Below are positions 7,698 through 15,379 of a stretch of DNA of 18,225 nucleotides, piece by piece (the first letter of the stretch is position 1; every line of letters begins with the position of its first letter). The DNA lies in the NCBI GenBank assembly GCA_937871985.1, contig CALMPB010000378.1, forward strand, positions 1 to 18,225. Reading direction: 5' to 3'. Below the pieces are notes generated by a model that saw only the letters and a program-made list of their open reading frames with translations, had not been told where the DNA came from and made no database searches. Origin of the DNA: an uncultured Burkholderiaceae bacterium (GTDB taxonomy: Bacteria; Pseudomonadota; Gammaproteobacteria; Burkholderiales; Burkholderiaceae). The translations under genes were made by a program, and so were the position numbers.

Positions 7698-8261
7698 CTA
7701 GCGCATTGCCTTCAGGGCCTCGGCCCAGCGGTGCAATTCGTTCAGCAAGGTCTGGGCCGAGGTGTCGATGAGTTCGTTGGATTTGAAATTGCGGTTTTCA
7801 TCCAGCAGCGTTGCGACCATGGGGATGGCCACGCCTTCGACCATGGGCATCATCTTCAGTGTGGTGACCAGTTGCTTTTCCAGTTGCACCGCGCGCAGGC
7901 CGCCCGAAACGCCGCCGTAGCTGACGAAACCGCAAGGCTTGTAGTTCCATTCCTTGTAAACGTAGTTCAGGGCGTTGACGAAGGAGGGAGGGGGGCCGTA
8001 GTTGTATTCGGGCGTGACGAACACGTAGGCGTCGGCATCGGCCACGCTGGCGCTCCATTTCTTGGTGTGTTCTTTTTCGTACTTGCGCTGCACGGGATGG
8101 ACGGGCTCGTCGTAGATGGGCAGGTTGAATTCGGCGATGTCGACCAGGCTGACGTCGAATTTTTCGTGCTTAGCGGCGAAATCCTTGAACCAGTTCGCGA
8201 CCGACGGGCCGACGCGGCCCGGGCGGGTGCTGCATATGACTACTTGAAGCTTGAGCGCCAT
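7698..8261 (-). CDS. NADPH-dependent FMN reductase / quinone reductase
   Basis: A 187-residue flavodoxin-fold enzyme of usual length. The phosphate-binding loop STRPGR is at 11-16, the FMN-contact segment TPEYNYGPPPSFVNALNY at 83-100, and the second flavin loop SYGGVSGG at 114-121. Relatives (ChrR, YieF, azoreductase-like) pass electrons from NADPH through FMN to quinones, chromate, azo compounds or free flavin as cytosolic homodimers or tetramers. GGAGATG precedes the ATG at 8261 with good spacing. It is transcribed toward the GntR gene and is probably monocistronic. A link to the Rieske oxygenase as an electron donor is conceivable, but these enzymes normally do not reduce Rieske centres and the gene is in a separate unit. 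Confidence 0.9.
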   Translation of the reverse strand: MALKLQVVICSTRPGRVGPSVANWFKDFAAKHEKFDVSLVDIAEFNLPIYDEPVHPVQRKYEKEHTKKWSASVADADAYVFVTPEYNYGPPPSFVNALNYVYKEWNYKPCGFVSYGGVSGGLRAVQLEKQLVTTLKMMPMVEGVAIPMVATLLDENRNFKSNELIDTSAQTLLNELHRWAEALKAMR

Positions 8262-8419
8262 GTTTACATCTCCATAATTATGCGGAAGGTCGGCCGCCGG
8301 CCCGATTCAGGACAGCGCGGCCCCATCGCATTGTAATCGTAGAAGTGATGGAAAATCGGCGTGGCTTGCCGGGCTGCCGCCGAGGCCCGTGCACCAGTTT
8401 TCCATTGGTTGATGGGCTT

Positions 8420-10123
8420 TTAGAATTCCTGCCAATCGTCCTCGGCCTGGGCGGTAGCCGCGACAAGCCGGCGCGGGGCGGGGGATCGAACCGGCGCCGG
8501 TGTCCGAGAAGCTACGGAAATCCGCGCCGCCGCGGGGGCGCGAGAAGGCGCGGAGGGTTCGGCGGCCGGCACGTCTCCGCCGACATTGAAGGCCGCGACC
8601 GCCTGCGTCAGGCTGGATGCCTGATCCTGCAGGCTGGCGGTGGCTGCCGCGGCTTCCTCGACCAGAGCCGCATTTTGCTGGGTGACCTGGTCCATCTGGA
8701 CGATGGCCTGGTTCACCTGTTCGATACCCACGCTTTGTTCCTGGCTCGCCACGGTGATCTCGGCGACGATGCCGGTAACACGGTTGACGCTGTCCACGAC
8801 TTCCTGCATGGTGGCGCCGGCCTGTTCGGCCAGTGAGCTGCCGGTATTGACCGTGGCCACCGAGGCGTCGATCAGGGCTTTGACGTCCTTGGCCGCCGAC
8901 GCGCTACGCTGAGCCAGGCTGCGCACTTCGCTGGCCACCACGGCAAAGCCCTTGCCTTGCTCGCCCGCGCGTGCCGCCTCGACCGCCGCGTTCAAGGCAA
9001 GGATATTGGTCTGGAACGCAATGTCGTCGATCACGGTGATGATGTTTTCGATCTGGCTCGCGGAACTGTGGATGGTGTTCATGGTTTCGACGACCTGTGC
9101 CACGACGTCGCCGCCCTTGCTGGCAATGCTCGACGCGGATACCGCCAGCTTGTTGGCCTGTTCGGCGTTGTCGGCGTTTTGCTTGACGGTATTGGTCAGT
9201 TGCTCCATGGCCGATGCCGTCTCGGTCAGGGAGCTGGCCTGCTCTTCGGTGCGCGACGATAGATCGATGTTGCCTGCCGCTATCTGGCTGGACGCCGTGG
9301 CGATGCTGTGCGTGCCGGCGCGCACTTCCGCCACGGTCTTGAGCAGATTGTTGTTCATCGCCTTCAGGGCATGCAGCAGTTGTCCCGTTTCGTCCTGCGC
9401 GTCGACCTCGATGCGTCCGGTCAAGTCGCCTTTCGCGACGCGGTTGGTCGCTTCGACGGCGCGGCGCAGCGGGCGCGTGATGCTGGTGGTGATCCACCAT
9501 GCAAATACTATCCCCAGCAGCAGCACGATCGCGGCAATCATGGCTATGATCTTCTGGCTGGCGTAGTTGGCGGCGCTTGTGTTCTTGGCTGTCATATCCA
9601 GGTACTGGCGCTGCATGTCGACGAATTCCCGCACCGACGCCGCGTATTTCTGTGCACCGGGCACGAACGATTCGGTGAACACCCGGTTGGACTCTTCCTG
9701 CTTGCCGGCCGCTTTCAGGGCGTTCATCTTGTTGCGCGACGACAGGTAGACCTCACGTTCCTGGTCGATACGCTTGAACAGGACTTTTTCCTCGTCCGCA
9801 ACGAGCAGGGATTCGATCTTTTTCTTCAGGGCCGACGATTCGTCGGTGGCCTTCTTGACGTCCGGAGCGAAAAACTCGACCAGCGAGGGATCCGAGCTTT
9901 TGGCGATGGCCATGGCCCGAACGATGCCGTTGCTGAGATTGACATACCAGTCGGCAATCAGGCGTTCCTTGGCCAGGGGCGATTCCAGCAGGTGGCGGGT
10001 GGTGGTGGCGACGGTCCGGAGCTGCCAGATGGCGAGCGCGGTAATGGACATGGAGAGGATAAGGATGACGGTAAACCCGTAGCCCAGCCGTTTGCCGATT
10101 TTCATGTTCTTGAGAAAGCTCAT
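8420..10123 (-). CDS. Methyl-accepting chemotaxis protein (Tsr/Tar-like, 4HB sensor, CheR tether)
   Basis: A 567-residue inner-membrane chemoreceptor. TM1 is at about 16-34, a periplasmic four-helix-bundle type sensor at 35-190, TM2 at 191-210, HAMP at about 211-263, then the cytoplasmic coiled coil. The signalling tip lies at 364-392 ([20 protein letters not shown]). After a Pro/Ala-rich linker (515-555) the protein ends in DDWQEF, matching the xWxxF pentapeptide that recruits CheR and CheB. The start at 10123 ([10 protein letters not shown]) is preferred over an in-frame ATG at 10189 because it places TM1 at the usual distance from the N terminus. No other chemotaxis genes are near, so it is an orphan receptor; its ligand is unknown. 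Confidence 0.93.
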   Translation of the reverse strand: MSFLKNMKIGKRLGYGFTVILILSMSITALAIWQLRTVATTTRHLLESPLAKERLIADWYVNLSNGIVRAMAIAKSSDPSLVEFFAPDVKKATDESSALKKKIESLLVADEEKVLFKRIDQEREVYLSSRNKMNALKAAGKQEESNRVFTESFVPGAQKYAASVREFVDMQRQYLDMTAKNTSAANYASQKIIAMIAAIVLLLGIVFAWWITTSITRPLRRAVEATNRVAKGDLTGRIEVDAQDETGQLLHALKAMNNNLLKTVAEVRAGTHSIATASSQIAAGNIDLSSRTEEQASSLTETASAMEQLTNTVKQNADNAEQANKLAVSASSIASKGGDVVAQVVETMNTIHSSASQIENIITVIDDIAFQTNILALNAAVEAARAGEQGKGFAVVASEVRSLAQRSASAAKDVKALIDASVATVNTGSSLAEQAGATMQEVVDSVNRVTGIVAEITVASQEQSVGIEQVNQAIVQMDQVTQQNAALVEEAAAATASLQDQASSLTQAVAAFNVGGDVPAAEPSAPSRAPAAARISVASRTPAPVRSPAPRRLVAATAQAEDDWQEF

Positions 10124-10615
10124 TGCTGCATGTCCTGATAGTTCGGAAAACCGTCTTTCCGTGCGGGCACGGGGAGTCGACGGCTCCATGGATCCGTTTG
10201 ACGAAGTGGTTGGTCTGAGAAGGGCAGTCGAGCGATAACGAATACGCGCCGCGCGGACACCCGCGCCCGTGGGCGAGGCGAGTGTGCGAGTGGTTTGAAC
10301 TTGAATGTTCGGCCCTGCGGAAGACGAGTGAATAGCCTTTCGAATCAGGGTTTACCCCTACCAGAAGGGTTTACGTCAGCACGCATACAGTCTTTAGCCG
10401 TCCGGCGGCATTTTTTTAACCTGGGGCCTCCAGGGCAAAAAGAGTTCTCTTTTTTGAGGGTGGCAAGCCGTGCAAGCGGCACAGCATGGGACTAAACCAA
10501 AAATCCGAGTGCATGGACGAAATGCCCGGCGTTAAATGCAAGGGTGGGGCGGGATGAGACAAGGTTTGCGCACGGTGCGCGGAACATCAGGCAGTGCTTG
10601 CGCGGGGAACCGTAT
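10124..10615. other. Non-coding gap with short repeats between MCP and secreted-protein genes
   Basis: No convincing gene. Visible structure: AGGGTTTAC occurs twice in direct orientation 19 bases apart (10347-10355 and 10366-10374), a spacing that suits a dimeric response regulator. A CCTGG/CCAGG hairpin (10420-10434) is followed by the inverted repeat AAAAAGAG-TT-CTCTTTTT (10437-10454), whose right arm runs into a T tract and could terminate rightward transcription weakly. The MCP promoter should lie here, but no clear sigma-28 or sigma-70 pair was found. Confidence 0.4.
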
Positions 10616-11116
10616 ATGAAATGCGCTCATAGGCTGGTTGCTGTGCTGGCAATACCCTTGCTCGGCATTGCGGGCGGCATGGCTTGGGCCGACGGCCCGG
10701 ATGCGGCCATTGTTGCCCAGGGCGGTGTCATGAATGTCTGGCAGCTTCGTCCTGTGGCCGGCCATGCGCCGGTTGCGACGGTGGCTGGCCCCGGCTCCGT
10801 GAAAAGCGTAAGTCTCATGTGCGACGGCGGCACTCCGGTCGTTGCCGTGGCCGTCAGGGCCAAGCCCCGGGCGGGGACGATCAACCTCAGCCTGGATTTT
10901 GGCGGGGCAGTCGTCAGCTTGCCGTTGCTGCGGGCGACCGCGGGCGCCACGCTACTGCTGGGCGACTTGAGCGACTCGGAGCTGCCCAGACTCTTGGCTT
11001 CGCATTCCAGCGGCGTGGCGCGGCTGCGCCTCAACGGCATTCTGCAGGGCAATTTGCCGCTGTCCGGCGCCAAACCGACCTCGCAAGCCGCCTTGGCGTC
11101 GTGTTATCGGTATTAG
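10616..11116 (+). CDS. Small secreted protein of unknown function
   Basis: A 166-residue protein with a clear Sec signal peptide: basic start MKCAHR, hydrophobic core LVAVLAIPLLGIAGG and the signal peptidase site AWA-DG, cutting after residue 25. The mature part is small, beta-rich in appearance and has two cysteines (C69 and C163) that could form a disulfide in the periplasm. I recognise no family. The ATG at 10616 is chosen because GGGGAA lies seven bases ahead and the signal peptide starts there; a longer frame from 10544 would bury the signal. Codon use is like the chromosome. It precedes the ssrA promoter and looks monocistronic. Confidence 0.75.
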   Translation: MKCAHRLVAVLAIPLLGIAGGMAWADGPDAAIVAQGGVMNVWQLRPVAGHAPVATVAGPGSVKSVSLMCDGGTPVVAVAVRAKPRAGTINLSLDFGGAVVSLPLLRATAGATLLLGDLSDSELPRLLASHSSGVARLRLNGILQGNLPLSGAKPTSQAALASCYRY

Positions 11117-11119
11117 GGA

Positions 11120-11148
11120 TTGGGGTGGAAGGCAATATAAGGTATACT
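11120..11148 (+). promoter_or_regulatory. Promoter of the resident (truncated) ssrA
   Basis: TTGGGG (11120-11125) and TATACT (11143-11148) are 17 bases apart, and the mature tmRNA 5' end would be at 11158. The -10 is strong. The promoter is intact, so a short RNA carrying only the 5' part of tmRNA may still be made. Confidence 0.5.
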
Positions 11149-11157
11149 TATAAGCCT

Positions 11158-11256
11158 GGGGTCGATCCGGCTTCGACGTGGGTCGCGAAACAGAGCAGGG
11201 CATGCCGAGCACCAGTAAGCTCGTTAATCCACTGGAAAACTACAAACGCTAACGAT
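11158..11256 (+). pseudogene. ssrA: 5' fragment of resident tmRNA gene, truncated in the tag region
   Basis: These 99 bases match the first 99 bases of the complete tmRNA downstream without gaps, with ten substitutions (89 of 99 identical). They include the GGGGTCGATCCGG 5' acceptor-side sequence, GATTCGACG-like D-arm region, and CACCAGTAAGCTCG. Identity stops at AACGAT, within the tag codons after the resume codon (here GCT). The following bases do not encode a tag or the remaining pseudoknots and tRNA-like 3' half. This copy sits next to chromosomal genes and has its own promoter, so it is read as the resident gene cut by an insertion. The missing 3' part may lie at the far end of the island. 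Confidence 0.85.
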
Positions 11257-11446
11257 CTACCCCCTAGATTCTCCATACTTGTAGCAAAATATGGACATAT
11301 CCATTGAATTTAAACATTTTTTTGAACTATGCAAAGTATGGTTCAAACCATAGAGATCCATAGTTTATACTTCTTAGTAAGTGGACAGCTAGCTAGTAAT
11401 GCAGCAAAATTGATTTATTCATGTTGTATCACCAATCACAGAGTTT
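11257..11446. other. AT-rich junction DNA with clustered inverted TATGG/CCATA motifs
   Basis: No gene. At the break point, ATCTA (11255-11259) and TAGAT (11265-11269) form an inverted repeat around CCCCC. Downstream, TCCATA (11272), TATGGA (11290), the palindrome ATGGA-CATA-TCCAT (11291-11304), and a nested pair AACTATG...TATGGTT-CA-AACCATA...CATAGTT (11325-11365) repeat one half-site in both orientations. The layout resembles integrase or excisionase binding DNA next to an attachment core, but no recombinase gene is visible, so this is inference. Confidence 0.4.
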
Positions 11447-11816
11447 GGGGCCGATCCGGATTCGACGTGGATTGCGAAACAGCGTAGGGCATGTCGAGCA
11501 CCAGTAAGCTCGTAAATCCACTGGAACACTACAAACGCAAACGATTCGCGTTTCGCTTTAGCCGCTTAGTTGCGGTAAGCCGCTGCACTAATTTGTCTTT
11601 GGGTTAGGTAGGGTAAAACTTACAGCAGCGTCATTTACAAAGAATCGGGGCTAGCCAGGTCGCTGGGTTAGCACTTAAACAGAACGCGACTCGCCAGGAA
11701 AGGGCCCGTCAGTCGGCATGAGTCCATGGCTAAAACATTAAAATAATCTGACTACACATGTAGAACTACCTGTAGAGGATTTGCGGACGCGGGTTCAATT
11801 CCCGCCGGCTCCACCA
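11447..11816 (+). ncRNA. ssrA: Complete transfer-messenger RNA (tmRNA)
   Basis: A full one-piece tmRNA of 370 bases for trans-translation, which rescues stalled ribosomes and tags the unfinished peptide for proteolysis. The 5' GGGGCCG pairs with CGGCTCC before the encoded ACCA end, giving a full 7-bp acceptor stem; GCGGG-TTCAATT-CCCGC is the T arm. The tag frame begins at the resume codon GCA (11537) and reads ANDSRFALAA, ending in TAG at 11567-11569. The tag's ALAA end is the usual ClpXP/SspB-type degron. Pseudoknot sequences follow. It differs from the truncated upstream copy at 10 of 99 positions and is flanked by AT-rich DNA on both sides, suggesting it was imported. Confidence 0.95.
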
Positions 11817-11854
11817 ACCTATGAGCTCGAAGTTTATTCGAGGTCGTTGTACCG

Positions 11855-11896
11855 AAACCCATAACGTGGCTAATAACCCCGTTATGGGTTTTTTTT
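11855..11896 (+). terminator. Rho-independent terminator of tmRNA
   Basis: AAACCCATAACG (11855-11866) pairs with CGTTATGGGTTT (11880-11891) and runs into a tract of eight T (11889-11896). It ends the ssrA transcript 38 bases after the CCA end. Confidence 0.88.
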
Positions 11897-12307
11897 GAAT
11901 TATATTTGGCGGCTCGATGACCTTAGCCTTTCGTCGAGGTTTTCCTTTCGAAAGTAGTTGGACAGGAGTTAGGCGCTGACGTCATACCTCCGGCAAAATG
12001 CAAACTCACCTTTGGTGCTTCGTTTGCCTCAACGGCGCAGGCTGGGGATCAAATTTCTTGTTGGATACCTTATGGGGGAAAATCCAACCAAACCTTTATC
12101 GTGCGACGGATCCTAAGCTGCTCGCATCCGTTTCCGTTTTCCAAGCTGCACTACAAAGTGTATGTAAGTGTGCCCTGTTCCAGTGCTCGAGCCCAGAACC
12201 CCCAGACGTTTAAAGCAGAGAGGGAATCGGGAAATATTGGTGATTCAACAGAGTCAGAGGCGACTACTCTGGTTGAGCACGATGCCGGCCATCTCGGTGT
12301 GCGACCG
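11897..12307. other. Probably decayed island DNA, no convincing gene
   Basis: Two overlapping short frames are open here (11998-12213 and from 12101 onward), but neither has a good ribosome site, a recognisable domain or coding-like composition at its start. The frame from 12101 is the same one that continues into the interrupted gene to the right, so it may be its decayed 5' part. Otherwise nothing is seen. Confidence 0.4.
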
Positions 12308-12946
12308 ATGAGCTTCATGGAAGAGCGTAAGCGGCGGTTTATCGATTTGGATAGTAAGTACGTTGGCCGGAAAAAAAGCACAGAAACCTTCTCGGGTAGG
12401 TCCACTCAAGCCGCAAGTACGCCTATATAAGAAGGCGCTATAGGATCGCCCGGATCGTCGAGAAATATCCGTCCCATTGAACTATTGGAATGGACAGATA
12501 ATCGAGATCAGGCACCTGAGTGCTTTTTTCCGTTGATCCAGGCTCTGGATGAGGTACAGGTGTTATTTCAGGTGCTTGCCGATTTCGAAGATCGCTTTTG
12601 GCGACGTTATGCTAAGGAATGGTTGGCGCAGCCCGATTTGTTCAAGACGATGTTCATGCCCATGGCCGAAGGTCAAATGGGGCTGCTATGTTTCAGACAG
12701 TTGGGGCTGCTTGTCACGGAGCGAGATGGCTGCTCAGTACTGTGGGTGGTGATCGAAGATTCTGGTCATGTAGCTAGTTGGTATCTTTTGGGAGAGAATT
12801 AGACCTTTGATAGCGAGTTGATTCAAAGTTTGGCATTTCAAGCGCTGTGTGAGTTTCCGACCCAACAAAAGCAGGGGTATGTGGAGCGTAACCATATTGA
12901 GCGTGCCAAGGTCGAGGTTCAATGTTGGTTGGCGCGTGATGGCTAA
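12308..12946 (+). pseudogene. Interrupted gene of unknown function (two in-frame stops)
   Basis: One reading frame is coding-like from about 12308 (MSFMEERKRRFIDLD) to the TAA at 12944-12946, broken only by TAA at 12428-12430 and TAG at 12800-12802. The middle section, from a TTG at 12485, reads as an acidic, aromatic-rich protein (CFFPLIQALDEVQVLFQVLA, FEDRFWRRYAKEWLAQPDLF). After the TAG the frame continues with SLAFQALCEFPTQQKQGY to a normal end. I recognise no family. It may be a decayed gene, or the 105-residue middle piece (12485-12802) may be translated alone. The upstream frame is open back to 12101, so the original start is uncertain. Confidence 0.5.
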
Positions 12947-13059
12947 ATGACGGCCCCGAGTCAGAAGTGGAAGAGGCGTACACGAGCCGCAGGTGCAATA
13001 TTACTTCCGACTCTGAAGTTAAGCTCAGCTTGCTCCAGTGCCGTTTATTTAAGTATCGG

Positions 13060-13088
13060 TTGTAGAATGGACTGAACACTTGGATACT
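13060..13088 (+). promoter_or_regulatory. Possible promoter of the AbiJ-like nuclease gene
   Basis: TTGTAG (13060-13065) and GATACT (13083-13088) lie 17 bases apart, 20 bases ahead of the ATG at 13109. Each box matches consensus at only four positions, so the call is tentative. Confidence 0.3.
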
Positions 13089-13108
13089 GCACTGCCGCTA
13101 CAAGTTAA

Positions 13109-14470
13109 ATGGATATTTCTGCCTTACGCGGCCTATTACGGCCATTCATCGGTGATCTGAAAGACAGCTGCACGAATAGTACTCTGCCGGAGTTCTGTAT
13201 GCAGTTGGGCCTCCGGGTTCCGGAAGATGGCGGTGATAAGCGCAGCCGGATGTATTCGAGCTTTGATAGGTTGCCAGATGGGGATGTGCCCTCCTTTGCG
13301 CAGGGGCTAATCACTCAACGTAGATTACCTGCTCGTTTGCGCAATCAAGTACAAGACCTGCTCTGGGCTGATATCTTAGCCGCTGAAATCCCAAAACGAA
13401 ATAGGCGCGAACTAGCCCGTGCATTACAGCAGTTGAATTTATTTCGTCATTGGGATAGTTTCTCCCAATTACTTCGTGATGTATTCATCATCCCTGAGCC
13501 CTTCGAAGACGTCTTTATCGGGCGAACCGGAGGCATCCTTGAGTATGTTCATCGGCACTTTTGTCGTAATCCGGAAGATGCCGACATTGAAGAGTTATTT
13601 GAAAAATTGGAGGTCTTTGATCTCTCTGACAGGCGTTTTGGGCTGTTTCTTGAGGGTTTAACCTCTGCCGATGTGCAGATTGACTTCGAGGCCCAGCAAG
13701 CCATCGTGTCAACGATGAACCAAGTCCTTATTGGGTGTGGCGCCGAGTTGCGTCAACTCGGTGAGGATGGCGGCTATCCTGTATTTGGACTCGTAAGCTT
13801 ACGCTCAACGCGCGGTAGGCCGAAGAATCTCATCTTTGCCTCCTTGGGAAAGCCTGATATTCGGCTTCGGGATGCGGTGAACAACGATATAGAGATTGTC
13901 TCAAATCCGGACGATGTTTTGGTCTTTGATCGACCGCTGGGTTCAGATGGGCTGCGATGGAACGATCTACAGCTTTGGTGGTCGGAAACCACTGGAGAAA
14001 TCGATCCCGATAGTGCAAAAAGAGGATTGTATAGGCGGTTGCTAAATTGTCTACCGGCGTCATCGCCGCCTCAGCGCAGCTTGTTTGAGCACTTCTTTCA
14101 TGGATTCAAGACGGCGATTCCCGGTTTACCGGCATTATTGCCGGAGGTTTGGCTGCACTGGGATCCGAAGACGGTGAGTCAGCGGGGCGCACAGGCGCTA
14201 CTTACACACAGAATGGATTTCTTGATGTTGTTGCCGGGCGGCGGCCGAGTTGTGCTTGAGGTCGATGGTATTCAACATTACGCGGATACGAGCGGCCGTG
14301 CGGATCCGCATCAGTATTCCCGTCTAGTGACCGGTGACCGAGAACTGAAGCTGGCCGGCTATGAAGTTTATCGGTTCGCAGGCGTCGAGCTTTTAGCTCA
14401 TGACGCAGGCATAAGAGTCAAGTCTTTCTTTGATATGCTGTTCAGGCGCCACGGCGTCAGTTGGGAGTGA
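13109..14470 (+). CDS. AbiJ-related defence protein with C-terminal Vsr/DUF559-like nuclease domain
   Basis: A 453-residue cytosolic protein. The N-terminal part (about 1-130: ALRGLLRPFIGDLKDSCTN, SFDRLPDGDVPSFAQGLITQ) resembles the region labelled AbiJ N-terminal domain in phage-abortive-infection proteins; this is recalled, not searched. The middle (140-340) is unrecognised. The C-terminal 350-453 has the pattern of small PD-(D/E)xK-like nucleases of the DUF559/Vsr group: D370 in HRMDFLML, then E384-V-D386-G-x-Q-H390 in VVLEVDGIQHY, then D410-R-E-L-K-L-A-G-Y-E-V-Y-R-F. D370, E384 and D386 would hold the metal. The ribosome site is weak. It stands alone on the + strand between broken genes, typical of cargo in an integrated element. 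A role in phage or plasmid defence is inferred. Confidence 0.72.
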   Translation: MDISALRGLLRPFIGDLKDSCTNSTLPEFCMQLGLRVPEDGGDKRSRMYSSFDRLPDGDVPSFAQGLITQRRLPARLRNQVQDLLWADILAAEIPKRNRRELARALQQLNLFRHWDSFSQLLRDVFIIPEPFEDVFIGRTGGILEYVHRHFCRNPEDADIEELFEKLEVFDLSDRRFGLFLEGLTSADVQIDFEAQQAIVSTMNQVLIGCGAELRQLGEDGGYPVFGLVSLRSTRGRPKNLIFASLGKPDIRLRDAVNNDIEIVSNPDDVLVFDRPLGSDGLRWNDLQLWWSETTGEIDPDSAKRGLYRRLLNCLPASSPPQRSLFEHFFHGFKTAIPGLPALLPEVWLHWDPKTVSQRGAQALLTHRMDFLMLLPGGGRVVLEVDGIQHYADTSGRADPHQYSRLVTGDRELKLAGYEVYRFAGVELLAHDAGIRVKSFFDMLFRRHGVSWE

Positions 14471-14644
14471 TCGATAGCTTTGAGCTGGATTCGGCTGAGT
14501 AGCTATTATTCCTCCCGTGTGGATTGTGATTCGCGATGGCCTCATCAGGCTTGAGTGGGTGTAGAAGATCTCCTAGATGGGTTGAACAACGACAAGCTTC
14601 TGCAGAACCGCCCGTAGCAAGTCGCGATCAAGTTCCAGGCCGTA

Positions 14645-14968
14645 TCACCTATTTGTGCTTTTGGGTGGGAGTTCTGTTATACGTTTAAAAAATGGAAACG
14701 ACCATATTGTGATTATGACTAAGAGCATTAGGAGGCATATAAAAGAAATTGCCGCCGTCGTGTCCCTGATATCCAATACCTTATTTGCCAGATAGGAAAT
14801 CGCAAAAATTCCAATTATTAACGTTGGAATCAGGAGCAGAAGTAATCTCCCCAGGTGTTTCTCAAGTGCAAAATACATAACAGAATCTTCTCTGGCGGAT
14901 TTAATCAACCAGACATATCCAGCCCCATAGGCAGGTAATAGAAGCCCCAATAGAAATTCCCAGTTCAT
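14645..14968 (-). CDS. Small three-helix membrane protein, unknown function
   Basis: A 107-residue protein with hydrophobic helices at about 4-22, 41-60 and 71-92 and a basic C terminus (FKRITELPPKSTNR), so it sits in the inner membrane. The ATG at 14968 is chosen because AAGGGGA lies eight bases ahead and the first helix begins there; a longer frame from 15067 adds a low-complexity N terminus without support. It is AT-rich compared with the chromosome. It converges on the AbiJ-like gene across 174 bases. It could be a partner (for example an effector or protector) of that protein, but nothing in the sequence shows this. Confidence 0.6.
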   Translation of the reverse strand: MNWEFLLGLLLPAYGAGYVWLIKSAREDSVMYFALEKHLGRLLLLLIPTLIIGIFAISYLANKVLDIRDTTAAISFICLLMLLVIITIWSFPFFKRITELPPKSTNR

Positions 14969-15063
14969 AAAGAATCCCCTTGTTGTAGATGAACGTTGTG
15001 TGAGAACACCCGATTCTACGACGGGTGAGGAGATTGGCACGGATGGGGGGTATGAGCAGTCCA

Positions 15064-15270
15064 TCATCTCGACTTTTTAGCCGCGCTGGCGCAGCAATGT
15101 CGCACCGAGTCAGGCTTATCGTGCTGCGGTGGCGCGTACTCGCGCTCCAGGCACAGCTGGCGGAACACTTAGGCCACGATGGCCGCTGGCGTCTTGCCCA
15201 GGGTGCGCTGCGTCATGTCGCGTGCCTGCGAAAGCAGGGCTTCGATTTTTTCATATGTTGTTGTGTTCAT
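15064..15270 (-). pseudogene. Small gene broken by an in-frame stop
   Basis: From the ATG at 15270 the frame reads a 33-residue peptide, MNTTTYEKIEALLSQARDM to KTPAAIVA, ending at TAA (15171-15169). The same frame then stays open with coding-like sequence (VFRQLCLEREYAPPQHDKPD) to a TGA at 15066-15064. The two parts look like one 68-residue helical protein interrupted by a single stop. GGTGG precedes the ATG; a second in-frame ATG at 15306 would add 12 residues. I do not recognise the family. The short 33-residue product may still be made. Confidence 0.4.
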
Positions 15271-15379
15271 GCCACCAGTTTCGGTTGCTTCGCTTGTGGC
15301 GTCCATGCGTATTTCCCGATCCTTTCTTTTATTGATGGCTCCCGAAAGCCAATGCATTAATAAGCAAATATCACCGGCC

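Noticed and set aside
10347..10374. Two AGGGTTTAC direct repeats as a possible CRISPR or operator array
   Set aside because: Only two 9-base copies; too few and too short for CRISPR, and no regulator can be named. Mentioned in the gap description only.
12947..13075. 42-codon frame following the interrupted gene
   Set aside because: Composition and lack of a ribosome site suggest chance; no feature supports it.
12774..13079. Leftward frame of 101 codons
   Set aside because: No ribosome site or recognisable feature, and it overlaps the better-supported interrupted gene on the + strand.
14471..14644. Possible gene remnant (LNNDKLLQNRP, stop, QVAIKFQAVS) downstream of the AbiJ-like gene
   Set aside because: Too short and broken to assign; only a suggestion of decayed coding sequence.
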